The notes beneath the pieces were generated by a model, which was given only the letters and a program-made list of their open reading frames with translations, did not search any database and was not told the origin of the DNA. Positions 7,352 through 15,721 of a DNA stretch of 25,622 nt are shown piece after piece. Numbering within the stretch: position 1 is the stretch's first letter; every line of letters begins with the position of its first letter. The position numbers and the translations under genes are program-made. The stretch comes from OMOG01 sp041485845 (lineage in GTDB: Bacteria; Acidobacteriota; Terriglobia; Bryobacterales; Bryobacteraceae), in assembly GCA_041485845.1 (NCBI GenBank), contig JBGPKH010000040.1, forward strand, positions 1 to 25,622, read 5' to 3'.

Positions 7352-7401
7352 CGCGGCTCAGTGTCGCGCGCCGGCGCGTGTGACGCGCCTTCGGAGCCGC
7401 G
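7352..7401. terminator. GC-rich hairpin between convergent genes
   Basis: An 8-bp stem, cgcggctc (7352-7359) with gagccgcg (7394-7401), encloses a 12-base self-complementary core at 7367-7378. It sits between the SDR stop and the end of the DUF1223 gene, so it could end both transcripts. There is no U-tract on either strand. Confidence 0.35.
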
Positions 7402-7405
7402 AACG

Positions 7406-8125
7406 TCAGGGAGCGTCCGATCTGGAGGCGGCCGGCAGCATCGCCGCGCCGGACACCCTTCCCGGCCCCGGCTCCTGCACGAAAACAATCGCGCGTTGCG
7501 CCGCGGCGCCGCGGGGCAACTCCACCAGGCGGCTAAAACCGCCGCCCCGTTTTACCGAGCCGATCTTCTGCAGGCTTCGCAGGACCGCCACATGATGCAG
7601 ACGGCGGCCGCTGTTCTCGCCGGCGGAGACTTGCGAGGTTGCGCCCTCCTCCGCCAGGGCGAGGAAAACCTCCGCCGATCCCGGGGCCGCATTCACTTCC
7701 ACCTGAAGGCCCGCATCGGTTCGCAAAAGGCGCACCTCGGCCTTCTTGCGGTGGACCGCCCTGGCGATCGCCTGGCTGGCCTGGCTGCCGTCGCTGCCCA
7801 CGAACTGCTTGTCGCCATCGATCACCATCTGCGGCGTGTAGACGCCTTCGAGGTTGAGCATCCGGCCGTAGGCCTGCTGGCGCGCGGTGAAGGCGTGCGC
7901 CGCAAACGGATCCTTCCAGCCCTGGTGGTCCCAGTAATCCACGTGCTCGCTGAGGACGATCGCCTGGGTATCCAGCTTCTCCAGCAACCGGTCGGCCGGG
8001 GGACAACTCGAACATCCCTCCGAAGTGAAGAGCTCCACCAGGACCGGCACGCGGGACTGGGCGGAGCACATCGTCGCCAATGCGCCGCCGAGAGCCGCGA
8101 GCACGAGATTGCGTCCGGCAGCCAT
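7406..8125 (-). CDS. DUF1223 thioredoxin-like secreted protein
   Basis: This 239-residue product has a signal peptide ('LVLAALGGALATMCSAQ') followed by 'VPVLVELFTSEGCSSCPPAD', the thioredoxin-like active site of the DUF1223 family with its Cys-Ser-Ser-Cys pair. Further family motifs are 'VLSEHVDYWDHQGWKDPFA', 'YTPQMVIDG' and 'FVGSDGSQ'. The family is exported and presumed redox-active, but its physiological partner is not established. The start at 8125 is preferred over an ATG five codons upstream, because a TATAAT box overlaps that upstream codon. The C-terminal region (from about residue 190) is less conserved. It is convergent with the SDR and divergent from the large secreted protein. Confidence 0.88.
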   Translation of the reverse strand: MAAGRNLVLAALGGALATMCSAQSRVPVLVELFTSEGCSSCPPADRLLEKLDTQAIVLSEHVDYWDHQGWKDPFAAHAFTARQQAYGRMLNLEGVYTPQMVIDGDKQFVGSDGSQASQAIARAVHRKKAEVRLLRTDAGLQVEVNAAPGSAEVFLALAEEGATSQVSAGENSGRRLHHVAVLRSLQKIGSVKRGGGFSRLVELPRGAAAQRAIVFVQEPGPGRVSGAAMLPAASRSDAP

Positions 8126-8131
8126 CGTGCC

Positions 8132-8137
8132 ATTATA
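8132..8137 (-). promoter_or_regulatory. -10 box next to the DUF1223 start (leaderless promoter)
   Basis: TATAAT on the minus strand ends 6 bases before the ATG at 8125, placing the transcript start on or beside the A of the start codon. No clear -35 hexamer or Shine-Dalgarno sequence is present. Confidence 0.6.
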
Positions 8138-8225
8138 CATTCGGGGGCTAACCCGGATATTCGGCTCCGGAGAGTGAGACCGGGTTGTAATCTACGGTAC
8201 GTTCCGCTAGAGTCGAGTTACCCAT

Positions 8226-11200
8226 ATGACCGCAATTGTTCGCGCCCTGCTCCTTGCGGCCTGCACGGTGGGAGTCTCCGTGCCAGGCCTCGCTCAATCG
8301 CAGTTGAGTGTGGCTCCCAACCCCGTGGCGCTTACCGGGACAACCTTGAATGTGCAGGTCTCCGTCTCGGGTTCCGGGCCTTTCACGATCCAATCCAGCG
8401 GCGCTTTCTTCAATGTCAGTACTACCGCTGACACCGCGCCCACCAGTTTCACGGTGTCGCTTTCGAATACCAGTTGCTCGAACGGCAACGTCACCTGCAA
8501 CGGTTCGATCACGGTGCATCCCACCGGCTCGGGCGGTGGCGCCGACGTGCCGGTCGCGGTGACCTTCACGCCGGGCCCAGGCGGAGGCGGGGGCGGCGCC
8601 GTCATATCGGCGAACCCCAGCTCCTTGACCCTCAGTACTTTCAGCAACCAAAGTGTGGCCACCACCGTGGCTCTTTCCACCACCAGCGTATCGCCCGTCT
8701 CGTTCAGCGTGACCACCAGCCCGCAAAACAGTTGGCTGTCGGTGTCGCTCAGCAGCTTTCAGGTAAGCACCAACTCCACCAGCCCCGGCCCGGCAAACAT
8801 GACGGTCTTCGCTAACGCCAGCCGGATCGCGACCTCCCAGACCGGGACGATCACCATCACGCCCAGCAGCGGCGGCGCGCAGACGGTCATCCAGGTAACG
8901 CTGAACATCAACGGCGGCTCCGGCTCCACTTATACGGTAAACCCAGCCAACGTGGCGCTAGTCTACCCGGGCAGCCCGCAGACCCAGCAGGTCACGCTGA
9001 CAACCAACAACTCCAACGTGACCACGTTCAACGTCCAGGTTACCAATTGCACGGGCGCGAACTTCCTGCTGGTGACCGGCGGGTCGGGGACCGGCACCCA
9101 GCTATTCAACCAGCCGGTGGCCAACGGCATCAACCTCTCGCTGAACAATCCTCAAAACTTTGCGGCCGGCATCTATTCGTGCCAGGCGCTGGTGAGTAAC
9201 CCCGGCAACGCGTCCGACCAGATCGCCATTCCCGTCTTTCTGACAGTGAACGGCGGCGGCGGAGCGTGTACGCCGCCGTTGTGCGTGAACCGCACTGACG
9301 ACAGCGCCGCGGCGCCCATCAGCGGGATGCTGCGTTACGCCGTGCTGAACGCACCCAAGGGAGCCGCAATCACTTTCGATCCCGCGCTGAACGGGCAAAC
9401 CATCCGGCTGGACACCGGCTCTGCAAACAACCACATCAAGATCAGCCAGGATGTCGCGATCCAAGGTCCCGGACCGCTGACCATCAGCGGCGGCAACATC
9501 ACCCGGATCTTCTTCATCGCCGGCGGAAATGTGACGATCAGCGGGCTGACGCTGGCCAACGGGCTCGCCAGGGGCTTCGACGGCGCGAGCGGCGGCAACG
9601 GCGGCGGCGGCGCCGCGGGAATGGGTGGAGCGATTTTCGTGAATGGCGGATTTCTGACCCTCAATGGAGTGGTTCTCAGCGGCAATCGCGCCCAGGGCGG
9701 AAATGGCGGCCAGGGATCCGGCGGCGGTGGCAACGCCGGCGGTGGCGGCGGATTCTTCTCGAGCGCTTCCGGCGGGCAGGGCGGCAACGGCGGTGACTTG
9801 GGCGGCAGCGGCGGGTTTGCGGGCGCCAGCGGCACGTTTGGCCAGCCAGGCGGAAACGGCGGAAACGGCGCCGGCGGGGGAGGCGGCGGAAATAGCGGCG
9901 GCGGCACTCCGGGCGCCGGCGGTACCGCTGGGTTCGCGGGCGGCGGCGGTGGCGGCGGCATCGGCTGCTTCGCGGTGTCGGGTGGTTCCAATGGCGGCAG
10001 TGGCGCCGGCGGCAGCGGCGGCGTTGGCGGCGGCAGCGGCGCCGGCAGTTCCAGTTCGGCGAGTTTCGGCGGTGGCAGCGGCGCCGTGGTTGCCACCACC
10101 GGCAACTGTGGCGCGATCCCCGGCGGCGGCGGCGGTGGGGGCGCGGGTTTTGGCGGCGCGGTTTTCGTCAGTGGCGGTTCGCTGCTCACCATCAATACCA
10201 CGTTCCTGAGCAATCTCAGCCTTGCCGGCACGGCCGGAAACGGGGCCGCCAACGGTCAGGCGAAGGGCGCCGCGCTGTTTGTCTGCTCCGTGTCCTCCTG
10301 CGGCGCCGGCCACGATGCCAAGGCCACTCTCACCGGCGCGACGCTGTTCCAGGGGAGTTCGGCGGGGAACGCGGGCGCGGGCCCGCTGTGTCCGGGTAGA
10401 GACGACGCCGATGTGTGCGGCAGCCTGGCGGCGTCCGTGCCGACTCACTTTTCGATTTCCACGCCGGCATCGGTTGCACCCGGCGGACCCTTCAGCTATA
10501 CCGTGACCGCGTTGGACGGCGGCAATAACACGGTCTTCACCTACGCGGGATTCGTGCATTTCACCAGCAGCGACCCGAAAGCGTCTCTGCCCGCCGACTC
10601 GACCATGGCGGCGGGAGTGGGCGCGTTCTCGGCGGTGCTGAGCACCGTGGGGACGCAGACGATCGCCGCCACGGACACCTCCACGCCTTCCATTACCGGA
10701 ACTTCCGCGGGAATTGCGGTGGCGAATTCCGCGGCCTTCTCCGCCGTCAGCGTGAACCCCAGCGCCGGCAGCGGATCCAACCAGCCCTTTACTTTCGTCT
10801 TCAGCGATTCGAACGGCACGCAGGACCTCGACGTGGTCAACATCCTGATCAATAATTTCCTGGATGCGCGGCAAGCCTGTTACCTGGCTTACAGCGTGCC
10901 GCAACACGTGCTGTACCTGGTGGACGACGCGGGAACGGGTCTGCTGACGGGATTGGTGTTGAACGGGACAGGGGCCGTCAGCAACAGCCAGTGCAACGTG
11001 AGTGGCTTTGGCTCATCGGCGCAAGGCAGCGGGAGCCTCTTGAGCCTCACCTTGAACCTGAGCTTCAGCGCAGCATTTGGCGGAAACAAGGTGGTGTATA
11101 TGGCGGCCCGCAGCCTCACCCAGAACACCGGTTGGCAGGCGTTGGGAATCTGGTCCGTTCCCGGCGCCGCTCCCACCTCGCTGGGCGTGCTCGTAGCGGG

Positions 11201-11615
11201 CCCGGCCCGTGGCAGCGGGTTGAACCAGTCGTTCACGTTCACCTTTACGGACACCAAGGGCTACCAGGATCTCGGCGTGTTGAACATCCTCATCAACAAC
11301 TCCCTCGATGCGCGGCAGGCCTGTTACCTGGGATATAGCCGCCCGTTGAATACGTTGTACCTGGTGAACGACGCCGGCAGCGGCCTGCTCACCGGCCTCC
11401 CTCTCAACGGATTGGGCAGCACCGCCAACAGCCAGTGTGCCATCAACGGCGCGTTCTCATCGGTCAGCGGCGTCGGCACTGTCCTGACGCTGACGCTGTA
11501 CGTGACGTTTGCCCCGACGTTCGGTGGCAACCGCATCGTGTTCCTGGCTGCGCGTGACCTTACCGACTCCAGCAGCTCGGGATGGCAGGCGGCCGGGACC
11601 TGGGCCGTGCAATAG
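8226..11615 (+). CDS. Large secreted Gly-rich beta-helix-like protein with duplicated C-terminal domain
   Basis: This 1129-residue protein has a signal peptide ending near 'VSVPGLAQ'. Residues about 25-350 are Ser/Thr-rich BACON/Ig-like modules ('SANPSSLTLSTFSNQSVATT', 'YTVNPANVALVYPGSPQTQQ'). Residues about 360-445 ('GMLRYAVLNAPKGAAITFD', 'ISGGNITRIFFIAGGNVTIS') look like the start of a right-handed parallel beta-helix. About 450-650 is almost pure Gly/Ala/Ser/Asn. After another Ig-like module, two copies of a domain of about 135 residues (about 840-975 and 986-1129) share 'DARQACYLxYS', 'LYLVxDAGxGLLTGL' and a second Cys in 'NSQC'. The Cys pair suggests a disulfide in each copy. It is most likely a cell-surface or extracellular protein of unknown ligand. 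No Shine-Dalgarno sequence is obvious. Boundaries are firm; function is unknown. Confidence 0.85.
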   Translation: MTAIVRALLLAACTVGVSVPGLAQSQLSVAPNPVALTGTTLNVQVSVSGSGPFTIQSSGAFFNVSTTADTAPTSFTVSLSNTSCSNGNVTCNGSITVHPTGSGGGADVPVAVTFTPGPGGGGGGAVISANPSSLTLSTFSNQSVATTVALSTTSVSPVSFSVTTSPQNSWLSVSLSSFQVSTNSTSPGPANMTVFANASRIATSQTGTITITPSSGGAQTVIQVTLNINGGSGSTYTVNPANVALVYPGSPQTQQVTLTTNNSNVTTFNVQVTNCTGANFLLVTGGSGTGTQLFNQPVANGINLSLNNPQNFAAGIYSCQALVSNPGNASDQIAIPVFLTVNGGGGACTPPLCVNRTDDSAAAPISGMLRYAVLNAPKGAAITFDPALNGQTIRLDTGSANNHIKISQDVAIQGPGPLTISGGNITRIFFIAGGNVTISGLTLANGLARGFDGASGGNGGGGAAGMGGAIFVNGGFLTLNGVVLSGNRAQGGNGGQGSGGGGNAGGGGGFFSSASGGQGGNGGDLGGSGGFAGASGTFGQPGGNGGNGAGGGGGGNSGGGTPGAGGTAGFAGGGGGGGIGCFAVSGGSNGGSGAGGSGGVGGGSGAGSSSSASFGGGSGAVVATTGNCGAIPGGGGGGGAGFGGAVFVSGGSLLTINTTFLSNLSLAGTAGNGAANGQAKGAALFVCSVSSCGAGHDAKATLTGATLFQGSSAGNAGAGPLCPGRDDADVCGSLAASVPTHFSISTPASVAPGGPFSYTVTALDGGNNTVFTYAGFVHFTSSDPKASLPADSTMAAGVGAFSAVLSTVGTQTIAATDTSTPSITGTSAGIAVANSAAFSAVSVNPSAGSGSNQPFTFVFSDSNGTQDLDVVNILINNFLDARQACYLAYSVPQHVLYLVDDAGTGLLTGLVLNGTGAVSNSQCNVSGFGSSAQGSGSLLSLTLNLSFSAAFGGNKVVYMAARSLTQNTGWQALGIWSVPGAAPTSLGVLVAGPARGSGLNQSFTFTFTDTKGYQDLGVLNILINNSLDARQACYLGYSRPLNTLYLVNDAGSGLLTGLPLNGLGSTANSQCAINGAFSSVSGVGTVLTLTLYVTFAPTFGGNRIVFLAARDLTDSSSSGWQAAGTWAVQ

Positions 11616-11621
11616 ACGGGA

Positions 11622-11650
11622 GCGGACGTGGGGCGGACGCCCCCGTCCGC
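11622..11650. terminator. GC-rich hairpin between convergent genes
   Basis: Left arm gcggacgtggggc (11622-11634) pairs with gcccccgtccgc (11639-11650) in a 12-bp stem with one bulged base and a 4-base loop. It begins 7 bases after the stop of the large secreted protein and 19 bases from the end of the radical SAM gene. It may end both transcripts, though no U-tract follows. Confidence 0.45.
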
Positions 11651-11668
11651 GCGCGACCCCCGCCCTTG

Positions 11669-12700
11669 CTACTGAAGCTGCACCAGCCCCTGCGGCTGGC
11701 TCTCGCGGACCCCCGGCCCCGCCTGGAGATCCTGGGGTCCGCGCCAGAAATCGAGGTAGGATACCTGGTGTACGCAGGCCACCGTGCAACGGGGCGCGCA
11801 ATCCTTGACCGTGCGATATTCGCGGCGAATGTCTTCGATGCCGTACTCCAGCAGCGGCTTGGCGGGGTAGCCGCGCTGCTGCGAGCAGTAATGCACCAGG
11901 CCGTCCTCGCAGATGTAGAGATACCGCGAGCCCGCGCGGCACCGCCAGCGGTTCTCCTTGCCGTGCGCAATGTTGTCCTGGAAATAGTTGATGCGCGCGT
12001 AGCTGCTCTTCTCCATCGAACGCATGGCCGTGTAAACCTCGCGCTCTTCATCGCGCAGGGGCTGCAACTGGCCATCGCCATCGTGGATGATCCCCACCGT
12101 CGAGGTGAAGCCCAGCTCCAGGGCGCGCCGCCCGATCTCCAGCGCGTCCTGCGGGTGGTGGATGCCGCCGCCCACCACGGAGTTGATGTTCACGTGAAAC
12201 AGGGCGTGCTCCGCCAGGAGTTGCAGCTTCTTGTCGAGCACCTTGAGGCTCTTCTTCGACACGTCGTCGGGCATCACGTTGTCGATGGAGATTTGCAGGT
12301 GATCGAGCCCCGCGCGGTTGAGCCGCTTGATGCGGTCGGCGGTCAGCAGGTAGCCGTTGGTGATCATCCCGGCGATCATGCCGTGCGACCGAACGCGGGC
12401 GATGATGGCGTCCAGATCGGGATGCAGCAGCGGCTCGCCGCCCGAAATGGTGATGATCGTAGTGCCCAGCTCCGCCAGGCGATCGAGCCGCTGGTACATC
12501 TTTTCGAGCGGCACCGGCTTGGAATGGTCGTCGTATTCGTTGCAGTAGGCGCACGCCAGGTTGCAGCGCCGCATGGGGATGATGTGGGCATCCACGGGAT
12601 GGTCCTTGGAGGCCAGCCCCTTGGCGATCATGCGGATCTCCCGGATGCGCAGATGGAAGTGCTTCCAGGCCCTCCGAAGACGTTTGGCGGAATCCGGCAT
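11669..12700 (-). CDS. Radical SAM enzyme with SPASM-like C-terminal cysteines
   Basis: This 343-residue protein carries the radical SAM cluster motif C46-x3-C50-x2-C53 ('MRRCNLACAYCNEYDD') and the SAM-binding 'ISGGEPLLHPDL' (GGEP at 87-90), followed by 'GMITNGYLL' and 'GLDHLQISID', all standard barrel strands. The C-terminal third has six more cysteines (254, 264, 272, 301, 305, 309) in 'CRAGSRYLYICEDGLVHYCS' and 'CAPRCTVACVHQ', arranged like a SPASM or twitch auxiliary-cluster domain. Such enzymes modify peptides or build cofactors and lipids; the substrate here is unknown, and no precursor-peptide gene is seen beside it. It stands alone between a convergent neighbour and a gene-poor stretch. 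The last 20 residues are Gln-rich and not recognisable. Confidence 0.88.
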   Translation of the reverse strand: MPDSAKRLRRAWKHFHLRIREIRMIAKGLASKDHPVDAHIIPMRRCNLACAYCNEYDDHSKPVPLEKMYQRLDRLAELGTTIITISGGEPLLHPDLDAIIARVRSHGMIAGMITNGYLLTADRIKRLNRAGLDHLQISIDNVMPDDVSKKSLKVLDKKLQLLAEHALFHVNINSVVGGGIHHPQDALEIGRRALELGFTSTVGIIHDGDGQLQPLRDEEREVYTAMRSMEKSSYARINYFQDNIAHGKENRWRCRAGSRYLYICEDGLVHYCSQQRGYPAKPLLEYGIEDIRREYRTVKDCAPRCTVACVHQVSYLDFWRGPQDLQAGPGVRESQPQGLVQLQ

Positions 12701-13284
12701 ACGGGAAAGTGTTTCTCATTAAAGCACATTCCCGGGCGCTTGCCGAGAGCGGCGGACCGACCGGGGCCTATCGGGGGTTAAACGGTCGAGAAGGCCAATC
12801 CAGCGTTCTACCGGCTCGGCAGGAGGTTAGCGCGCGCGCAAAAATAACTTGACCGTTTCGCCCTGGGACACTTGCCGCGCCCAGGACTGCGCTCCTCCCC
12901 TCGCTCCGCGTTCTCGAACCCGACTGCGAGTCGCGACCGCCAATTCACCCTTGCTCTCCTCTCCCTGTTTTTCTCTCCGCGCAAATCTCCGCGTCTCCGT
13001 TTCTCTCCGGTGAGATCTGGTTACTGTCCAGGTTATTCTTCCGTGACGCCTAATTAAGGTAGCGTTCTTACGGAAAATACGTGGCCGAGTTGCGGCCGCG
13101 CAACCCCGGATGGAGGATCGACGGCAGACAACCGGGCGGGACGCGGTTGCGGCGGCACAACGCCGGTACGCCACGGCCTCATTGTATTTGTATAGTTCGG
13201 GAAAGAGGATAGTGAATTGTGGGGGCAGTTATGGATTGCCCCCCGCCGATGGCGTTGGTGCGTGCGCCTTTGAGGCGCGTCCGA
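12701..13284. other. Gene-poor stretch with one dispersed-type repeat
   Basis: No convincing gene is present. Around 12970-13015 the plus strand has a pyrimidine-rich stretch with tctccgcg, tctccgcgtctccg and ctctccggtga phrases, resembling a dispersed repeat often seen in soil-bacterial genomes; this resemblance is from memory. The part at 13030-13080 is AT-richer. Two small hairpins at 13221-13278 lie just past the end of the JAMM-TonB gene and are listed separately. The rest is unassigned. Confidence 0.5.
13221..13278 (-). terminator. Two hairpins downstream of the JAMM-TonB gene
   Basis: The first in transcript order is gcgcct/aggcgc with a 3-base loop (13264-13278). The second is gggggca/tgccccc (13221-13227 with 13237-13243) with a 9-base loop. 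Both lie within 65 bases after the stop. Neither is followed by a U-tract, so termination is only suggested. Confidence 0.35.
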
Positions 13285-15501
13285 TTAGCGGTCGCCCATG
13301 AAATTGACGACGACCTGGGTTTGCGCTTCCACCGGGATGCCGTTCAGGATCGTGGGCTTGTAGGTCCACTGCATGACGGCGTCGCTGGCGGCTTTCACCA
13401 GCATGGGATGGCCCTTGACCACCGTGACCTTCTTGACCTTGCCATCGGTGCCGATGGTGGCCGTCAGTTCCACGACTCCCTTGGCGCCGGTTTCACGGGC
13501 GAGCCTGGGATAATCGGGCTCTTTCCTGTGAATCAGCACGGCTGGCTGGATTTGCCCGCCGGTGGAAGCCGGCTTCTTCTCGGGCGTAGCGGACGCGGAG
13601 GGTGCGGCCGCTGCCGGCGCGGCCTTTGCCGGCGCCACGGGAGGCGCGACGGCGTTCATGTTGAGAGCGGAGACGGCCACACCGGGCGCATCGGCGCGGC
13701 CCAGGCTGGGAGCGTCCGGCAGGTCGGTGGACGCCGCCGGCGCGGGATGCAGCCGCTCCGAGAGTGTTTCCGCGGGGAACGGCTTGAGGGTCCGGTGCGG
13801 CGTCTTGGCCTGTTCTTCTTCCGGGGGTGGCGGTTCAGTAGCTGCCGCGGCGGGAGCGTCCGCGGTGTTGTCCGGCGCCTTGGCCGGAAGGGCGCCGGGC
13901 TTGGCAGCCAGCGGGTCGACATCCGACAAGGGCGAAGGCCGTGTGCTGAGTGCGCGGACCATCTCGCTGGCCAGCTTGGACTGGCCCTTGGCGGTCACTT
14001 CCATGCGAAACACGACATCGCCGGATACCGGAGTATAAGCGATGCTGCCCTTTTGCAGTTGCGCCAGGTCCAGTTCCACATCCTGGTGCTGGCTTCCATC
14101 GGAGATGGACAACACACCCTTGGTGGCGCTGCGGATCGGGTCGGAATCGCGATTCCAGTTCAGTTGGAGCTCTCCGCCGGTCCGTTCCACGCGCAGGGAC
14201 AGGGCGGAGGAGTCCACTCCGGGCGTGGTGGAGGGCCGGTTGCCGCGGCGCAGAAGCGCGGGATAAATGAAGAGCACCACCATCAGGATCAGTGGGACAA
14301 TGGCTCCGACCGCAATCCAGATGAGCCTGTTGCTGCGTACCGGCCCCGCCGCGGCAGCGGGTTCTTCTGCCGGCTTCTCCACCGTTTTTCCGGTGGTCTC
14401 TGGGGCGGGTTTCTCGATCGCTTCGGCGGCGGATTTGACTGCCGGTTCGGCGGTGGCTTTGGCTGCCTTCCGGGACGACGTCTTGTTCCAAGGCGGATTC
14501 ACGGTTTTGGCCGGGGGCGCTTCGACTCTGGCTGCCGGCGCATCCGCGGGTGCGACGGAACTCTCGGGAGCGGCACTCTTCGAAGCCGGTTCCGGAGCTG
14601 CGGCGGGCGGCGGAGGCGGGCTGCTAATATCCGGCGCGGCTATCCTTACCGAAGCCGCGGGCGGGGCCGAAGCCGCGGGCGGGGCCGAAGCCGCGGGCGG
14701 GGCCGAAGCCGCGGGCGCGGACGGTTCGGCCGCTTCCACCGGGATGCTGGACGCGGCGGGCGATCCCGTTACCAGGGCCGGGACGGCGGCCGAGACTTCG
14801 CGGCGCGAGGCGATGGGCACGATCTGCGCGCGGGCCGCGGTCTTCGGAACCGACGGCGCGGGCAGGGCAGCGCCGCCCAAGCCGTTGGCGGCCAGGCCCG
14901 GATCTGCTGCCTCGGCCGGCTTAAAGGTCGCGAGCTGGGATGAACGGAACGGAAACTCCAGATAGCTGGCCTCGCCGCGAACCGCGCCGCCCTCCCATAT
15001 AAAGAAGCCGGCCGTGCTGGCCTTGGTGGCGAAGGGGCGGACGACCAGAGCGATTTTACGGGGATCCTTGAAGCGCGACTCGAACAGGATCATGTCCTCG
15101 GCATCGAGTGCCAGTCCTTTCCGGGTGTGGCTGCGAAAGAAGCCAACTACCGGCAAGGCGCCCGCGGCGGCGTGCTGCGCGATTACGCGATCGAACTTTC
15201 CCAGATCGGCATCCGAGAGGCGGTACAGCGGACCACGACTGTAATCGCAGGCGATCAGCTCGTAGTCTTCGACTGAAACGAGGACTGGTTCTCCGTTTGA
15301 GGCTTTGCCGAACAGCACGCCGCCAATCTCCGATCCGCGGGAGTTGAGCGAGCGGAAAGTCTCGACGGCATCTCCTTCCAGCTTGTCAATCACGGCGTAT
15401 GGGATGCGCACGATGATGGGCCGTTGCGGGACCTCCCAGGAATAAGCCGGCAATGCGGCGGACTGCAGCTCGAATCGTTCTGCGCGTGCGGTCGACTCCA
15501 T
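13285..15501 (-). CDS. TonB-family membrane protein with N-terminal JAB/MPN (JAMM)-like domain
   Basis: This 738-residue protein has an unusual order. Residues about 28-185 look like a JAB1/MPN domain: E58 in 'GSEIGGVLFG', 'VVGFFRSH' with H125, then D133 and D136 at the spacing of the JAMM signature (H-x7-S-x2-D), and 'GFFIWEGG'. The first His of HxH is Arg (R123) and the Ser is Asp, so zinc binding may be lost or altered. Residues about 190-390 are Pro/Ala-rich. A single helix at 392-416 ('IWIAVGAIVPLILMVVLFIY') crosses the membrane. About 433-520 is a small beta domain. The last 80 residues are a TonB C-terminal domain ('EPDYPRLARETGAKGVVELT', 'QWTYKPTILNGIPVEAQTQV'). The topology places JAMM in the cytoplasm and TonB in the periplasm. 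GGAGG lies 11 bases before ATG 15501. No ExbB/ExbD gene is nearby. Confidence 0.82.
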   Translation of the reverse strand: MESTARAERFELQSAALPAYSWEVPQRPIIVRIPYAVIDKLEGDAVETFRSLNSRGSEIGGVLFGKASNGEPVLVSVEDYELIACDYSRGPLYRLSDADLGKFDRVIAQHAAAGALPVVGFFRSHTRKGLALDAEDMILFESRFKDPRKIALVVRPFATKASTAGFFIWEGGAVRGEASYLEFPFRSSQLATFKPAEAADPGLAANGLGGAALPAPSVPKTAARAQIVPIASRREVSAAVPALVTGSPAASSIPVEAAEPSAPAASAPPAASAPPAASAPPAASVRIAAPDISSPPPPPAAAPEPASKSAAPESSVAPADAPAARVEAPPAKTVNPPWNKTSSRKAAKATAEPAVKSAAEAIEKPAPETTGKTVEKPAEEPAAAAGPVRSNRLIWIAVGAIVPLILMVVLFIYPALLRRGNRPSTTPGVDSSALSLRVERTGGELQLNWNRDSDPIRSATKGVLSISDGSQHQDVELDLAQLQKGSIAYTPVSGDVVFRMEVTAKGQSKLASEMVRALSTRPSPLSDVDPLAAKPGALPAKAPDNTADAPAAAATEPPPPEEEQAKTPHRTLKPFPAETLSERLHPAPAASTDLPDAPSLGRADAPGVAVSALNMNAVAPPVAPAKAAPAAAAPSASATPEKKPASTGGQIQPAVLIHRKEPDYPRLARETGAKGVVELTATIGTDGKVKKVTVVKGHPMLVKAASDAVMQWTYKPTILNGIPVEAQTQVVVNFMGDR
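14651..14720. repeat. 18-bp tandem repeat inside the JAMM-TonB gene
   Basis: Three exact copies of gaagccgcgggcggggcc (14651-14668, 14669-14686, 14687-14704) are followed by a 16-base near-copy. On the coding strand each unit gives ASAPPA-type hexapeptides in the flexible linker. Copy number can change by slippage without shifting the frame. Confidence 0.85.
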
Positions 15502-15630
15502 AAGTCAGTGGTCCTCCAATTTTCACCGACGATTTTACACGAATTTTTTCCGCTTTTCCTACTAACTCTGGAGAAAATTATCTAAAATTAGCAGCGAAAT
15601 CAGTAACTTCCTTCCCATTGATAACATTGG

Positions 15631-15674
15631 TATCCAAAGAGTATTTACTTTGGATATTACCGGGATACTCCCGG
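15631..15674. promoter_or_regulatory. Two adjacent inverted repeats in a divergent promoter region
   Basis: The first dyad has perfect 9-bp arms, tatccaaag (15631-15639) and ctttggata (15648-15656), with an 8-base spacer. The second is ccggga-tac-tcccgg at 15660-15674. They lie in the AT-rich 220-bp gap between the JAMM-TonB gene and the zinc-finger-like gene. The first has operator geometry; the protein that would bind it is unknown. Confidence 0.5.
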
Positions 15675-15707
15675 CATGCGATCTAGCATTTTCGCAACAA
15701 ACCACAT

Positions 15708-15713
15708 ACAATT
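15708..15713 (+). promoter_or_regulatory. Possible -10 box next to the start at 15722
   Basis: TACAAT ends 8 bases before the ATG at 15722, and no Shine-Dalgarno sequence is present. This fits a leaderless transcript, as for the genes at 6635 and 8125. No good -35 is seen. Confidence 0.45.
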
Positions 15714-15721
15714 AGCCCGAA

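Noticed and set aside
9560..10160. Possible CRISPR or satellite array in the GGC-rich region
   Set aside because: The repetition follows Gly codons in frame, with no constant repeat and spacer lengths.
9335..10252. A Pro-rich minus-strand open frame of 305 codons
   Set aside because: The Pro codons are just the complement of Gly codons in the secreted protein.
9102..10907. A 601-codon open frame on the minus strand
   Set aside because: It is antisense to the Gly-rich secreted protein and is made of Ala/Arg/Gly-rich shadow sequence with no domain.
11582..12781. A 399-codon plus-strand open frame
   Set aside because: It is antisense to the radical SAM gene, whose cluster motif is unmistakable.
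13219..14943. A 574-codon plus-strand frame with Arg/Gly repeats
   Set aside because: It is antisense to the JAMM-TonB gene, whose domains are clear; the repeats come from the Pro/Ala linker.
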